A stretch of DNA of 58,515 nt from Methylobacterium aquaticum (GTDB taxonomy: Bacteria; Pseudomonadota; Alphaproteobacteria; Rhizobiales; Beijerinckiaceae): assembly GCF_001043915.1 (NCBI RefSeq), contig NZ_LABX01000183.1, positions 1 to 58,515 of the forward strand. Direction: 5' to 3'. The notes beneath the pieces were generated by a model. It was not told the origin of the DNA. It made no database searches and worked only from the letters and a program-made list of their open reading frames with translations. This document shows, one piece after another, positions 1 through 9,359 of this stretch; positions within the stretch are counted from its first letter, which is position 1; each line of letters opens with the position of its first letter. A program made the translations under genes and the position numbers.

Positions 1-36
1 AGCGGCGTCCCCTCTCCCGGCCTGCTCCGCAGGCCA

Positions 37-60
37 CCCTCCCCCGCAGAGGGGGGAGGG
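37..60. repeat. GC-rich 24-bp hairpin repeat, copy 1
   Basis: A CCCTCCCC arm is followed by a CGCAGA centre and a GGGGGGAGGG arm. The same 24 bases recur at 16566-16589, in reverse complement at 23465-23488, and with one change at 23624-23647. All copies are intergenic. This copy lies just past the ccmI stop codon, so it could end leftward transcription, although no T-run follows it. Confidence 0.75.
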
Positions 61-85
61 GTCATGCGCCCGGCCGTCGCGCTCG

Positions 86-1246
86 TCACGGTGTCGCCTT
101 GGCGGCGCCCAGGCCCATCTCCCGCGCCACGTCGTCCAAAGGCGCGAGCTTGCCGGGGTCGCTCCCGAGCGCGGTCCGCGCCTGGGCCAGGACCGCCTCC
201 GCCTTCGGCCGGTCGCCGAGAACCACGTAGGACCGCACCAGCCGGCCCCATTCCTCCGGCGAGCCGCCCTTCTCGGCGAGGCGCTGGGCCAGCCCCTCGA
301 CCATGCCGCGGATCATCCCTCGCTGCTCCTCGCTCATGCCGGGGGCCTTGGGCTGATCCTTGGCCTGACCCGCGGCGGCGGGAGCCGGCGCGGTGCCGTC
401 CAGGCGGGCGAGGCTGTCGCGCACCATCGGCAGCCAGGGTGCCTCGGGCGGCGCGGCGGCGGCGAGCGCGGCGTAGCGGGTGCGCGCCTGGGCCCGGTCG
501 CCGTCCTGCTCGGCGGCGCGGGCGAGGTAGAATTGCGGCTTGACCGCCTTGGCATCCTGCCGGAGCGCCCGCTCGAAGGCGTCGCGGGCCTTGGCCGAGA
601 CGACGCCGTCGCCCGCCGCCACCAGGGCCTCGCCGTAATCGGCCAGGCGCGTGGCGTCGTCGCCGAGGATCCGCAGGGCATTCTCGTAGGCTTTGGTCGC
701 GTCCTCGATGCGGCCGAGGCGCAGGTAGACCGGAGCCAGCACCGTCCAGCCGCGGCCGTCTTCCGGCGCCTTGGCGAGATGGGCCTCGATCTGCGTCACC
801 GCCGCCGCGAGGTCGTTGCCGGCCGACCGGGCATGGGCCAGCCGCTCGGCCTGGGGCTGGGCCGGCAGGTCCGGCGAGCCGTAGATGCCGTAGACGAGGA
901 GGGCCACCAGCGGCACCGTCGAGAGGGCGAAGGCGGAGGCCGCCCGGCGCCGGCGCAGGGCCGGCTCGCCCATCGCTCCCGCGGTCCGGCCGGGCTCGCG
1001 GCTCGCTCGCAGCAGGCGGCGCGCCGCTTCCGCCCGGGCGGCCTCGGCCTCCGGCGCGGCGAGGAGCCCGCGGGCGGCGTCGCGGTCGATCTCGCGCAGC
1101 TGGTCGCGGTAGAACCCGGTCTCGGTGGCGATCCGTGCCTCGGCCTCGGGGAGGCCCGCGAGGGCCGGGCGGCGCGACATCGGCCAGAGCAAGGCGAGCA
1201 CCGCCAGGCCGGTCATGAGCGCGAAGATGAACCAGATCGCCGTCAT
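86..1246 (-). CDS. ccmI: c-type cytochrome biogenesis protein CcmI
   Basis: CcmI (CycH in rhizobia) is the membrane-anchored apocytochrome c chaperone that delivers substrate to the heme ligation complex. The 386-residue product has an N-terminal membrane helix (residues 2-20), the family signature YRDQLREIDRD near residue 46, an RRLLR segment near 77, a second membrane helix (about 105-123) and a periplasmic TPR-type region (about 165-270). I chose the ATG at 1246 because it begins directly at the first membrane helix; an upstream ATG at 1327 would add 27 arginine- and proline-rich residues encoded partly by a direct repeat. Rhizobial ccmI normally heads a ccmIEFH operon, so the rest would lie left of base 1. 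The multiheme and monoheme c-type proteins at 46-57 kb would need this pathway. Confidence 0.85.
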   Translation of the reverse strand: MTAIWFIFALMTGLAVLALLWPMSRRPALAGLPEAEARIATETGFYRDQLREIDRDAARGLLAAPEAEAARAEAARRLLRASREPGRTAGAMGEPALRRRRAASAFALSTVPLVALLVYGIYGSPDLPAQPQAERLAHARSAGNDLAAAVTQIEAHLAKAPEDGRGWTVLAPVYLRLGRIEDATKAYENALRILGDDATRLADYGEALVAAGDGVVSAKARDAFERALRQDAKAVKPQFYLARAAEQDGDRAQARTRYAALAAAAPPEAPWLPMVRDSLARLDGTAPAPAAAGQAKDQPKAPGMSEEQRGMIRGMVEGLAQRLAEKGGSPEEWGRLVRSYVVLGDRPKAEAVLAQARTALGSDPGKLAPLDDVAREMGLGAAKATP

Positions 1247-1263
1247 GCCCTCTTCTGTATCCC

Positions 1264-1302
1264 CCGGCCCGTGGCGACACGATTCCGGCCCGTGGCGACA
1301 CG
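1264..1302. repeat. two direct 18-bp repeats upstream of ccmI
   Basis: CCGGCCCGTGGCGACACG occurs at 1264-1281 and again at 1285-1302, a period of 21 bases. The pair lies 18-56 bases upstream of the ccmI start in a gap of about 96 bases after the transporter stop. It could be a local duplication or a paired regulator site. Confidence 0.7.
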
Positions 1303-1342
1303 GTGTCACGTCGGGGACATCCCTCAAGGATGGTCCCGGCTC

Positions 1343-3109
1343 TCAGCGCGGCGCGACCGGCCAGAACAGGCTGATCAGCAGCGTGCCGACGACGATCACC
1401 GTGATCGAGAGCGGCAGGCCGAGGCGGGCGTAGTCGCCGAAGCGGTACCCGCCCGGGCCCATCACCAGGGTGTTGCACTGGTGGCCGATCGGGGTGAGGA
1501 AGTCGCAGGCCGCCCCCACCGACACCGCCATCAGGAACGGGTCCGGGTTGAGCCCGAGCTTCTGGGCCAGGCTGGCGCCGATCGGCCCCATCACCAGCAC
1601 CGTCGCGGCGTTGTTGAGGAATGGCGTCACCGCCATGGCGGCGATCAGCAGCAGGCCGATCGCCAGCATCGGCGGCACCGTCTGCATGGCGTGCGAGAGC
1701 GCCCCGGCGATGAGGTCGGTGCCGCCGGTGGCCCGCACCGCGTCGCTCACCGGGATCAGGGCGCCGAGGAGCACGATCACCGGCCACTCGATCGTCTCGT
1801 AGGCGTCGTGCATGGTCATGACCCGCAGGACCAGGAGCAGCACCGCGGCGCCGAAGAAGGCCATCGCCACCGGCACGACATGCAGCGCGATCAGCGCCAT
1901 CGCGCCGGCCAGCACCACGATCGGAAGATAGCTGCGGCGGCTGTGGCCCAGCGCCAGCTTGCGCTCGGCGAGGGGCAGGAGGCCGAATTCGGACAAGACG
2001 TCCGCCAGCCGCTCGGCTTCGGCGCGCAACACCACCACGTCGCCAGCCCGCAGGCGCACGCTGCCGATCCGCCGGGTGATCGCCGCGCCCGAGCGGCTGA
2101 CCGCGAGGAGCGCGGTGCCGTAGCGGGCCGCAAGGTCCGCATCCGTCGCCGTGGTGCCGACGAGCGCCGAGCCGTCGGGAATCACCGCCTCGATCACCGT
2201 CATCTCACCGCCGGCCGGCTGGGTGCCGACCAGGGTGAGCTTGGCCCGCGCCACCAGGCGCTCCAGATCCTCCGGCTCGCCGTCGAGGAGCAGGATGTCG
2301 TCGGCGGCAAGCCGCCAGTCCGGCCCCGGCACGTAGCGGCGGAAACGCTCGCGGATCACCGTCGCCACGGTCACGTCGCCGTCGCCGAGCGCCTCCAGCT
2401 CGCCCACCGTGGCGCCGACGAGGGGCGACTCCGCCGGCAGGCACGCTTCCGTCGTGTAGGCTTCGATCCGGAAGGCGGCGGCCAGCGAGCCCGCCGGGCG
2501 CCGGTCCCGCGGCAGCAGCCGGTAGCTCAGCGACAGGAAGGCGAGGCCCGCCACCGCCAGCCCGAGACCGACCGGCGTGAAGTCGAACATCCCGAAGGGC
2601 TGGCCGGTGACGTCGGCCCGCACCTTGGCGACGATGATGTTGGTCGAGGTGCCGACCAGCGTGACGAGGCCGCCGATCAGCGAGGCGAAGGACATCGGCA
2701 TCAGCAGCAGCGAGGCCGGCGTGCCGGTCTTGCGCCCGAGCTGGAGCGCCACCGGCATGAAGATCGCGAGCGCCCCGATATTCTTGGTGAAGATCGACAG
2801 GCCCATCACCGCGCCGGCCAGCGCCGGCACCTGCTGGCGGGGTTTTCTGAGATAGGGCAGGAGCGGGCGCATCGCGCTCTCGACCACCCCGGAGCGAGAC
2901 ACCGCGGCGGAGATCACCAGGGCGCTCGCCACGATGATCACCACGTCGTCGGCGAAGCCGTCGAAGGCTTTCGACGCCGGCACCAGCCCCAGCGCCACCC
3001 CGGCGACGAGGGACAGGAGCGCCACGAGGTCGTAGGGCAGCCGCCCCCAGACGAAGAGCAGGACGGTGACCCCGATGAGGCCGAAGGCGAGGCCCTGGTC
3101 GAGGGTCAT
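1343..3109 (-). CDS. SLC13-family permease with two TrkA-C (RCK_C) domains
   Basis: This 588-residue protein resembles the ArsB/NhaD superfamily SLC13 permeases that move sodium-coupled dicarboxylates or sulfate; the substrate cannot be read from the sequence. Hydrophobic helices fill the N-terminal third (for example DDVVIIVASALVISAAV near residue 45) and the C-terminal third. Between them (about 205-375) lie two soluble TrkA-C modules, each ending in the typical 'aDDILLLDGE' / 'aGDVVVLRAE' pattern. The ATG at 3109 places the first membrane helix a few residues in; the longer frame to 3268 adds a proline-rich, non-conserved leader. It reads leftward toward ccmI with a gap of about 96 bases, so cotranscription is possible but not shown. 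Confidence 0.82.
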   Translation of the reverse strand: MTLDQGLAFGLIGVTVLLFVWGRLPYDLVALLSLVAGVALGLVPASKAFDGFADDVVIIVASALVISAAVSRSGVVESAMRPLLPYLRKPRQQVPALAGAVMGLSIFTKNIGALAIFMPVALQLGRKTGTPASLLLMPMSFASLIGGLVTLVGTSTNIIVAKVRADVTGQPFGMFDFTPVGLGLAVAGLAFLSLSYRLLPRDRRPAGSLAAAFRIEAYTTEACLPAESPLVGATVGELEALGDGDVTVATVIRERFRRYVPGPDWRLAADDILLLDGEPEDLERLVARAKLTLVGTQPAGGEMTVIEAVIPDGSALVGTTATDADLAARYGTALLAVSRSGAAITRRIGSVRLRAGDVVVLRAEAERLADVLSEFGLLPLAERKLALGHSRRSYLPIVVLAGAMALIALHVVPVAMAFFGAAVLLLVLRVMTMHDAYETIEWPVIVLLGALIPVSDAVRATGGTDLIAGALSHAMQTVPPMLAIGLLLIAAMAVTPFLNNAATVLVMGPIGASLAQKLGLNPDPFLMAVSVGAACDFLTPIGHQCNTLVMGPGGYRFGDYARLGLPLSITVIVVGTLLISLFWPVAPR

Positions 3110-3273
3110 GCGCGGGCGCTGCGAGCGAGAGGGCGGGGGCGTGTCATGCCGGGAGGGTGATCCTGCTGCCGAGTATCGGGCCTCCCTAGATTGGGCCGGG
3201 TGAGGCGGCGCCCAGGGTGGCGGATGGAAGAGTTTGCGCGGCCGGCACCTTTCCGCCGGGGCTGTCACGCGCC

Positions 3274-3313
3274 AAGCGGACGAAGCGTTGGCGGGCCAAC
3301 GCTTCGTCCGCTT
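3274..3313. repeat. perfect 19-bp inverted repeat with a 2-base centre
   Basis: The arms at 3274-3292 and 3295-3313 are exact reverse complements separated by GG. The palindrome sits between the leftward transporter and a rightward truncated Uma2 gene, where no convergent terminator is needed. A degenerate copy of the dispersed hairpin repeat begins immediately to its right. Confidence 0.9.
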
Positions 3314-3317
3314 AGTT

Positions 3318-3372
3318 TCTTATCTGATCGCAGATTTTTGCCGCCGAACCGGTGACCACTTCGGCGAAATCG
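3318..3372 (+). repeat. dispersed hairpin repeat, copy E (degenerate)
   Basis: The core is GCCGAA (3343-3348), an 11-base loop CCGGTGACCAC, then TTCGGC (3360-3365), preceded by a TTTTTGCC tract. The loop length and CCGG..CC.C pattern match copies A-D at 16.6, 43.7, 40.9 and 32.4 kb. The stem differs by a paired change, A-T to C-G. Confidence 0.55.
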
Positions 3373-3407
3373 GCTGAGGCTCGGCCCCAGCCTCCCGGAG
3401 CCCCATC

Positions 3408-3695
3408 ATGGAAGACCGCGTCCACCGGCCTGGCCGGTGCACGATCGCCGCGTTCGACCGTTTCGTCGACGCACAGCGCGACGAGCGCGACCGGGAACTC
3501 GTCGACGGCGACGTCGTCTTGATGACGAACCCGACCGAGAACCACGAGCAGATCGCCGGCCATCTCGGCGCGCCCCTGAAGCTCGCGATGGATGCCGCCG
3601 GCTGCCGGAGCGATCAGGGCGGCATGCGGGTGCAGCGCGACGACGATGGGCGCGGCCGCGACAGGCCCAAGCCGGACATCGTCGTGCGCGGCTGA
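3408..3695 (+). pseudogene. truncated Uma2-family (DUF820) endonuclease-like gene
   Basis: The 95-residue product matches the N-terminal half of Uma2 proteins, a PD-(D/E)XK-fold family of about 190 residues common in cyanobacteria and alphaproteobacteria. Recognisable pieces are RELVDGDVVLM (family 'ELvdGe'), NHEQIAGHLGAPL, and a KPDIVV segment corresponding to the first catalytic aspartate region. The frame stops right after this, so the conserved VEVLSPST-like part with the remaining catalytic residues is missing. I could not find that part downstream in any frame before the next gene. It is most simply a decaying gene, though a short stand-alone protein cannot be excluded. Confidence 0.65.
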
Positions 3696-3757
3696 GCCGG
3701 CGGAGCCTGCCCGCGCCTCGCACGTTGGGTGCGGGATCACGCCATCCGGGACCCCGC

Positions 3758-4315
3758 ATGAGCTTCGCCTTCCTCACCCGCGCCTTCGGGCGCGACGCGC
3801 CGGACGACGCCGAGGAGCCTCAGGCTGCGCCGGTCCGGGCGTCGCGGCGCGACCGGCGGGCGGGCCGCGCCGATGCGGTGGTGACCGAGGCGCTGGGCCA
3901 GAAGGTGCTGCACGCCTTCCTTCAGAACCGCCATCAGACCCTGGTGCCGCTCACCCTGAACCTCCGGGTGCTGGAGCCCGCGCAGCGCGATCTCGTGATC
4001 CAGGCGATGGCGGCGGCGTTCCTGGCCCAGGGGCGCCGGCAGGACCCGGCACCGGTCCGCGACGCGCTCGCCCGGATCAGCGCCGCGGAGGCCGAGCGCC
4101 AGCGCCTCGACAAGGCGCTCGGCGCACCGCTCGCCCTCGGCGACCTCCTCGACGCCATCCAGGAGGCCGATCTCGGCGCCTATGCCTATGTCGCCTCGCT
4201 GCTCGCCGTCGACCAGCGCCTCAGGGTCAACCAACTGTATCTCGCCTATCTGGCCGAGCGGCTCGGGCTGCCCGAGGACGTGGTGTCGAGCCTGCACCGG
4301 CGCTACCGGGTCTGA
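3758..4315 (+). CDS. DUF533 / TerB-like domain protein
   Basis: This 185-residue protein has a charged, disordered N-terminus (about 1-45) and then a helical domain. The C-terminal half, with AYVASLLAVDQ followed by LYLAYLAERLGLP, matches the end of DUF533 (YebE) proteins, which are distantly related to the TerB tellurite-resistance fold. The molecular function of the family is not established. The N-terminal half of the domain is poorly conserved here. The start at 3758 follows the degenerate Uma2 remnant and precedes the first conserved block. No obvious operon partner; the TetR gene starts about 100 bases downstream. Confidence 0.6.
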   Translation: MSFAFLTRAFGRDAPDDAEEPQAAPVRASRRDRRAGRADAVVTEALGQKVLHAFLQNRHQTLVPLTLNLRVLEPAQRDLVIQAMAAAFLAQGRRQDPAPVRDALARISAAEAERQRLDKALGAPLALGDLLDAIQEADLGAYAYVASLLAVDQRLRVNQLYLAYLAERLGLPEDVVSSLHRRYRV

Positions 4316-4417
4316 GACTGCGTCTTCAGGGCGTCGGGTCGGGTCTTCTCCTCCGCATGGCCGGCCGCTACCCTGGAGGGATCGTCGCGCCGTCGATCCT
4401 GCCAGTTCTCGAGTTCC

Positions 4418-5134
4418 ATGCCTCGCAGCCGCCCCGGCGCCCAGACCCGCGACGAGATCCTTCCGGCGGACGCGCCGTTCCCATCCGGTGCAAGCGCGTC
4501 CAGTCCAAGTTCGTCCGGCCCGAACGCCCGCGCCCGGACGGCGCCCCCCTCCGCCGATGCCCGGCTGCTCGCCATCGCGGCCGACCATCTGCGCCGGCTC
4601 GGTCACCGCCAGGTGACGGTGGTGGGGGTCGCGGCCGAGGCTGGCATGACCCATGCCAATGTCTACCGCTACTTCCCGTCCAAGACCGCCCTCGTCGATG
4701 CGGTGGCGGGCCGCTGGCTGCGGGAGGTCGAGGCCGAGCTGGGCGCCATCGCGGATGCGCCGGACCCCGCCGACGACAAGCTCGAACGGCTGCTCCTGGC
4801 CCTCGCCTCGATGCAGCGGGAGGTGCTGGCGCGGGACCCGCACCTGTTTGCGGTCCACCGCGACGCGACGGTCGAATCCCGGCCGATCGCCCGGCGCCAC
4901 CGCGGCCGCCTGCGCCAACTGGTCGAGCGGGTGATCGAGGAGGGGATGAATGCCGGCACCTTCTCGTTGCGTGACCGCGAGCGCGGCCTGGCCTTCATCT
5001 TCGACACCAGCCACCGCTTCCTGCACCCGGTCTCGATCCAGCTCGATGCGGAGGTCCCCCGCGACCTGATCGAAGCCCGCCTCGGCGCGGTCATCCGGGC
5101 GATGTTACGGATCCTGCGCATCGGTACCCTGTAG
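4418..5134 (+). CDS. TetR/AcrR-family transcriptional regulator
   Basis: A 238-residue TetR-type repressor. The first ~45 residues are Ser/Pro/Ala-rich and probably disordered. The helix-turn-helix follows at about 50-95, with the typical 'VTVVGVAAEAGMTHANVYRYF' pattern (first helix around TVVGVAAEAG, recognition helix around THANVYRYF, then SKTALVDAV). The rest is the variable helical ligand-binding and dimer region. A later start near residue 45 is possible. A short dyad (5140-5152) lies just after the stop, in the region leading to mdh, and could be an operator for this or another regulator. The ligand and targets cannot be inferred. Confidence 0.85.
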   Translation: MPRSRPGAQTRDEILPADAPFPSGASASSPSSSGPNARARTAPPSADARLLAIAADHLRRLGHRQVTVVGVAAEAGMTHANVYRYFPSKTALVDAVAGRWLREVEAELGAIADAPDPADDKLERLLLALASMQREVLARDPHLFAVHRDATVESRPIARRHRGRLRQLVERVIEEGMNAGTFSLRDRERGLAFIFDTSHRFLHPVSIQLDAEVPRDLIEARLGAVIRAMLRILRIGTL

Positions 5135-5139
5135 TGGTG

Positions 5140-5152
5140 CTGACAAACTGTC
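5140..5152. promoter_or_regulatory. short dyad TGACA-N3-TGTCA, possible operator
   Basis: TGACAAACTGTCA is a perfect 5-bp dyad with a 3-base centre, 5 bases after the tetR stop and about 230 bases upstream of mdh. TetR-family regulators often bind such TGACA/TGTCA dyads, but nothing here ties it to a specific protein. Confidence 0.3.
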
Positions 5153-5382
5153 AAAAATGTAACGATCGTGTGGATGTCGGCATAAGTCATTCATTAAAAA
5201 CAACGATTCGGATCGCGTGGCGCGCCGCGAGCGCGGCTGTCGCGGTGCGCCAGGGCCTCGCGCGGGCCTTCGGGTTGTCGGGCACGGCTTTTTTCGCCAA
5301 AGAGGCACCCGCCGGCGCGGGCTCCTCGCGAGCGGACCCCGGCCCCCGACGGTTCCACCACACCGCGAAGGATCGGTTCTAC
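5153..5382 (+). other. mdh upstream region
   Basis: About 230 bases between tetR and mdh. The first 60 bases (5153-5212) are unusually AT-rich for this genome, including ATTCATTAAAAACAACG, and are the best place for the promoter of the TCA cluster. I could not identify a convincing -35/-10 pair. A purine-rich GCGAAGGATCGG lies 11-22 bases upstream of the ATG at 5383 and contains a plausible ribosome binding site. Confidence 0.4.
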
Positions 5383-6345
5383 ATGGCACGCAAGAAGATC
5401 GCGCTCATCGGCGCTGGACAGATCGGCGGCACGCTCGCGCACCTCGCCGGCCTCAAGGAGCTGGGCGACGTCGTGCTGTTCGACATCGCCGATGGCGTGC
5501 CGCAGGGCAAGGGCCTCGACATCGCCGAGTCGGCTCCGGTCGACGGCTTCGACGCCAAGTATTCCGGCGCCAGCGACTACAGCGCGATCGCAGGGGCCGA
5601 CGTGGTGATCGTGACGGCCGGCGTGCCGCGCAAGCCCGGCATGAGCCGCGACGACCTGATCGGCATCAACCTCAAGGTGATGGAAGCGGTCGGCACCGGC
5701 ATCAAGACCCACGCCCCGAACGCCTTCGTGATCTGCATCACCAACCCGCTCGACGCGATGGTGTGGGCGCTCCAGAAGTTCTCCGGCCTCGACCCGAAGA
5801 AGATCGTCGGCATGGCCGGCGTGCTCGACTCGGCCCGCTTCCGCCACTTCCTGGCCGAGGAGTTCCAGGTCTCGGTCGAGGACGTGACCGCCTTCGTGCT
5901 CGGCGGCCACGGCGACGACATGGTGCCGCTGGTGCGCTACTCGACGGTGGCCGGCGTGCCGCTGCCCGACCTCGTCAAGATGGGCTGGACCACCCAGGAG
6001 AAGCTCGACGCCATGGTCGAGCGGACCCGCAAGGGCGGCGGCGAGATCGTCAACCTGCTCAAGACCGGCTCGGCCTTCTACGCGCCGGCCGCCTCGGCGA
6101 TCGCCATGGCCGAGAGCTACCTCAAGGACAAGAAGCGGGTCCTGCCCTGCGCGGCCCACCTCACCGGCCAGTACGGCGTCGACGGCCTGTTCATCGGCGT
6201 GCCGATTGTGATCGGCGAGAACGGCGTCGAGCGCATCGTCGAGGTCGAGTTCACGGCTGAGGAGACGGCGATGTTCGAGAAGTCGGTCAACTCCGTGAAG
6301 GGCCTGGTCGAGGCCTGCAAGGGCATCAACGGCGCGCTGGCGTAA
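5383..6345 (+). CDS. mdh: malate dehydrogenase (NAD)
   Basis: Catalyses malate + NAD+ to oxaloacetate in the TCA cycle; cytoplasmic. The 320-residue length and motifs fit the lactate dehydrogenase-like alphaproteobacterial Mdh group. They are the Rossmann loop GAGQIGGTLAHLA at about 10-22, an acidic residue in FDIADG that selects NAD over NADP, the substrate-binding RKPGMSRDDL loop, ITNPLDAMVW, and the catalytic histidine in GGHGDDMVPLVRYS. The ATG at 5383 is the first start that precedes the Rossmann strand; the longer open frame upstream lacks homology. It heads a rightward TCA-cycle cluster, with sucC 83 bases downstream across a strong hairpin. Confidence 0.97.
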   Translation: MARKKIALIGAGQIGGTLAHLAGLKELGDVVLFDIADGVPQGKGLDIAESAPVDGFDAKYSGASDYSAIAGADVVIVTAGVPRKPGMSRDDLIGINLKVMEAVGTGIKTHAPNAFVICITNPLDAMVWALQKFSGLDPKKIVGMAGVLDSARFRHFLAEEFQVSVEDVTAFVLGGHGDDMVPLVRYSTVAGVPLPDLVKMGWTTQEKLDAMVERTRKGGGEIVNLLKTGSAFYAPAASAIAMAESYLKDKKRVLPCAAHLTGQYGVDGLFIGVPIVIGENGVERIVEVEFTAEETAMFEKSVNSVKGLVEACKGINGALA

Positions 6346-6360
6346 GGCCGGATCCCCACG

Positions 6361-6386
6361 GGGCGGCGCGGAGATCCGCGCCGCCC
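6361..6386. terminator. GC-rich hairpin between mdh and sucC
   Basis: The 12-base arms GGGCGGCGCGGA (6361-6372) and TCCGCGCCGCCC (6375-6386) are perfectly complementary around GA. There is no T-run, so it may be an attenuator or an mRNA-stabilising hairpin that sets mdh/sucC stoichiometry rather than a full terminator. Confidence 0.55.
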
Positions 6387-6428
6387 TCCGCGCACGCCAA
6401 CACGCCCGCTAACGAAAGCTTTCCGCCG

Positions 6429-7625
<1,197 letters not shown>

Positions 7626-7664
7626 TAGGCGCGCGGGGCCGGCCCGGACAAATCGGAGCGAGCG

Positions 7665-8000
7665 ATGACGAAGGTGATCCTGGACCTCGACGAGACGACC
7701 CTCGACCGCGTCGCCAGCGTGGCGCGGGCGCGGCAGATCTCGATCGAGGACCTGCTTCAGCAGCAGGCCAGGGATCTCGTCGCGCTCGCCCCGATCGAGA
7801 TCCACAATCCGGGCCACCGCGCGATCATGGCCGTGCTGGACGAGCCGCCGGAGGAGGGCCGCGCCGCCCTCCACGACCGGCGTCGGGGCCGGGCCGAGAC
7901 CTACGCCGACACCCGTCGGCGTCTGCTCGCCCTGATTGACGCCACGACCGGCGATCTCGGGTCCGACGTCTGGAGCAGGACGCGCTCCTATGAGCCCTGA
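7665..8000 (+). CDS. putative VapB-like antitoxin (ribbon-helix-helix type)
   Basis: This 111-residue protein lies 39 bases after sucC and overlaps the next gene by 11 bases. Its N-terminus, TKVILDLDETTLDRVASVA then an ISIEDLLQQQARDLVAL helix, has the strand-helix-helix pattern of ribbon-helix-helix DNA-binding antitoxins. The remainder is charged (Arg- and Glu-rich) and would wrap the toxin. In such pairs the antitoxin neutralises the PIN nuclease and represses its own promoter, but no separate promoter is evident in the 39-base gap. I recognise the class from the pairing and fold pattern, not a named family. Confidence 0.65.
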   Translation: MTKVILDLDETTLDRVASVARARQISIEDLLQQQARDLVALAPIEIHNPGHRAIMAVLDEPPEEGRAALHDRRRGRAETYADTRRRLLALIDATTGDLGSDVWSRTRSYEP

Positions 8001-8409
8001 CTGCTTCCTCGACACGAACGTGCTGATCTATGCGGCCCTCGGCCGCTTCTCGGCACCCAGCAAGTACGAGCGCGCCCGCCTGCTCATCGCGGAGACGGAT
8101 TTCGGCATCTCGGGACAGGTCTTGCAGGAATTCTTCTACAACGCCACGCGCAAGTCGAAGACGCCGCTCACCGCGGCCGAAGCGATCGCGTGGATGGAAA
8201 TCCTGCGGGACCGTCACTTCGCGTCCATCACCTTCGAGAGCGTCGCGCGGGCTGCCGAGATCTACGACCGCTACCGGATCAACTACTGGGACGCAGCGAT
8301 CATCGCGGCGGCCGAGCGGCTCGATGCCCCGGTCGTCTACAGCGAAGACCTCAATGACGGGCAGACCTACGGCTCGGTCCGTGTGGTGAACCCGTTCCGT
8401 CCGATCTGA
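7990..8409 (+). CDS. vapC: PIN-domain toxin, VapC-like ribonuclease
   Basis: The 139-residue protein spans a single PIN domain. The acidic residues expected to bind Mg/Mn are in place: Asp8 (CFLDTNVLIYA), Glu47 (GQVLQEFFYNA), Asp101 (INYWDAAIIAAA) and Asp120 (YSEDLNDG). VapC toxins cleave tRNA or rRNA when freed from the antitoxin. The ATG at 7990 lies inside the upstream antitoxin gene (stop at 7998-8000), giving the usual 11-base overlap. A longer frame from 7936 adds residues before the conserved first strand and is unlikely. The stop is only 23 bases from sucD, so the pair is very probably on the sucCD transcript. Confidence 0.85.
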   Translation: MSPDCFLDTNVLIYAALGRFSAPSKYERARLLIAETDFGISGQVLQEFFYNATRKSKTPLTAAEAIAWMEILRDRHFASITFESVARAAEIYDRYRINYWDAAIIAAAERLDAPVVYSEDLNDGQTYGSVRVVNPFRPI

Positions 8410-8432
8410 ACACGCACGCCGGAAAGACACGC

Positions 8433-9317
8433 ATGTCCATCCTCATCGACAAGAACACCAAGGTCATCTGCCAGGGCTTCACCGGCAAGAACGGGACCTT
8501 CCACTCCGAGCAGGCGATCGCCTACGGCACCAAGATGGTTGGCGGCACCTCGCCGGGGAAGGGCGGCGCGACCCATCTCGGCCTGCCGGTGTTCGACACC
8601 GTGAAGGAGGCTAGGGCCGCCACCGGCGCCGACGCCTCGGTGGTCTACGTGCCGCCGCCGGGCGCCGCCGACGCGATCTGCGAGGCGATCGACGCCGAGA
8701 TCCCGCTGATCGTCTGCATCACCGAGGGCATCCCGGTTCTCGACATGGTGCGGGTGAAGCGCTCGCTCGAAGGCTCGAAGTCGCGCCTCATCGGCCCGAA
8801 CTGCCCCGGCATCGTCACCGCCGGCGAGTCGAAGATCGGCATCATGCCGGCCAACATCTTCCATCCGGGCTCGGTCGGCATCGTGTCGCGCTCCGGCACG
8901 CTGACCTACGAGGCGGTGTTCCAGACCACCAACGAGGGCCTCGGCCAGACCACGGCCGTCGGCATCGGCGGCGACCCGGTCAAGGGCACCGAGTTCATCG
9001 CCATGCTGGAGATGTTCCTCGCGGACGACAAGACCGAGTCGATCGTGATGATCGGCGAGATCGGCGGCTCGGCCGAGGAAGAGGCGGCGCAGTTCATTCG
9101 CGACGAGGCCAAGCGCGGCCGCAAGAAGCCGATGGTCGGCTTCATCGCCGGTCGCACGGCGCCTCCCGGCCGCCGCATGGGCCATGCCGGCGCGATCATC
9201 TCGGGCGGCAAGGGCGGCGCCGAGGACAAGATCGCCGCGATGGAGGAGGCCGGCATCCGCGTCTCGCCGTCGCCGGCCCGCCTCGGCAAGACCCTGGTCG
9301 AGGTCCTGAAGGGCTGA
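8433..9317 (+). CDS. sucD: succinyl-CoA synthetase alpha subunit
   Basis: The catalytic partner of SucC; it binds CoA and carries the phosphohistidine. The 294 residues show the CoA-binding Rossmann region (ICQGFTGKNGTFHSEQAIAYG, about 10-30), the cis-prolyl GPNCPGI segment, GIGGDPVKGTEF, and the active-site histidine in RRMGHAGAIISGGKG (about 246-260). The length matches the family (about 290). Although 807 bases separate it from sucC, the intervening TA genes are on the same strand with short gaps, so one mRNA is likely. After sucD comes an untranslated stretch of 295 bases with tandem repeats, then sucA. Confidence 0.96.
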   Translation: MSILIDKNTKVICQGFTGKNGTFHSEQAIAYGTKMVGGTSPGKGGATHLGLPVFDTVKEARAATGADASVVYVPPPGAADAICEAIDAEIPLIVCITEGIPVLDMVRVKRSLEGSKSRLIGPNCPGIVTAGESKIGIMPANIFHPGSVGIVSRSGTLTYEAVFQTTNEGLGQTTAVGIGGDPVKGTEFIAMLEMFLADDKTESIVMIGEIGGSAEEEAAQFIRDEAKRGRKKPMVGFIAGRTAPPGRRMGHAGAIISGGKGGAEDKIAAMEEAGIRVSPSPARLGKTLVEVLKG

Positions 9318-9359
9318 TTGCCCGTCAGATCCTTGCCCTTCGCCTCACGCATGGCAGGA

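Noticed and set aside
533..3160. 875-residue plus-strand open frame across ccmI and the transporter
   Set aside because: It is antisense to two clearly conserved minus-strand genes, has an Arg/Gly/His-rich composition with no known motif, and is expected in very GC-rich DNA.
5134..5382. N-terminal extension of malate dehydrogenase (frame open from 5134)
   Set aside because: The additional 83 residues have no similarity to Mdh and the conserved protein begins at the ATG at 5383.
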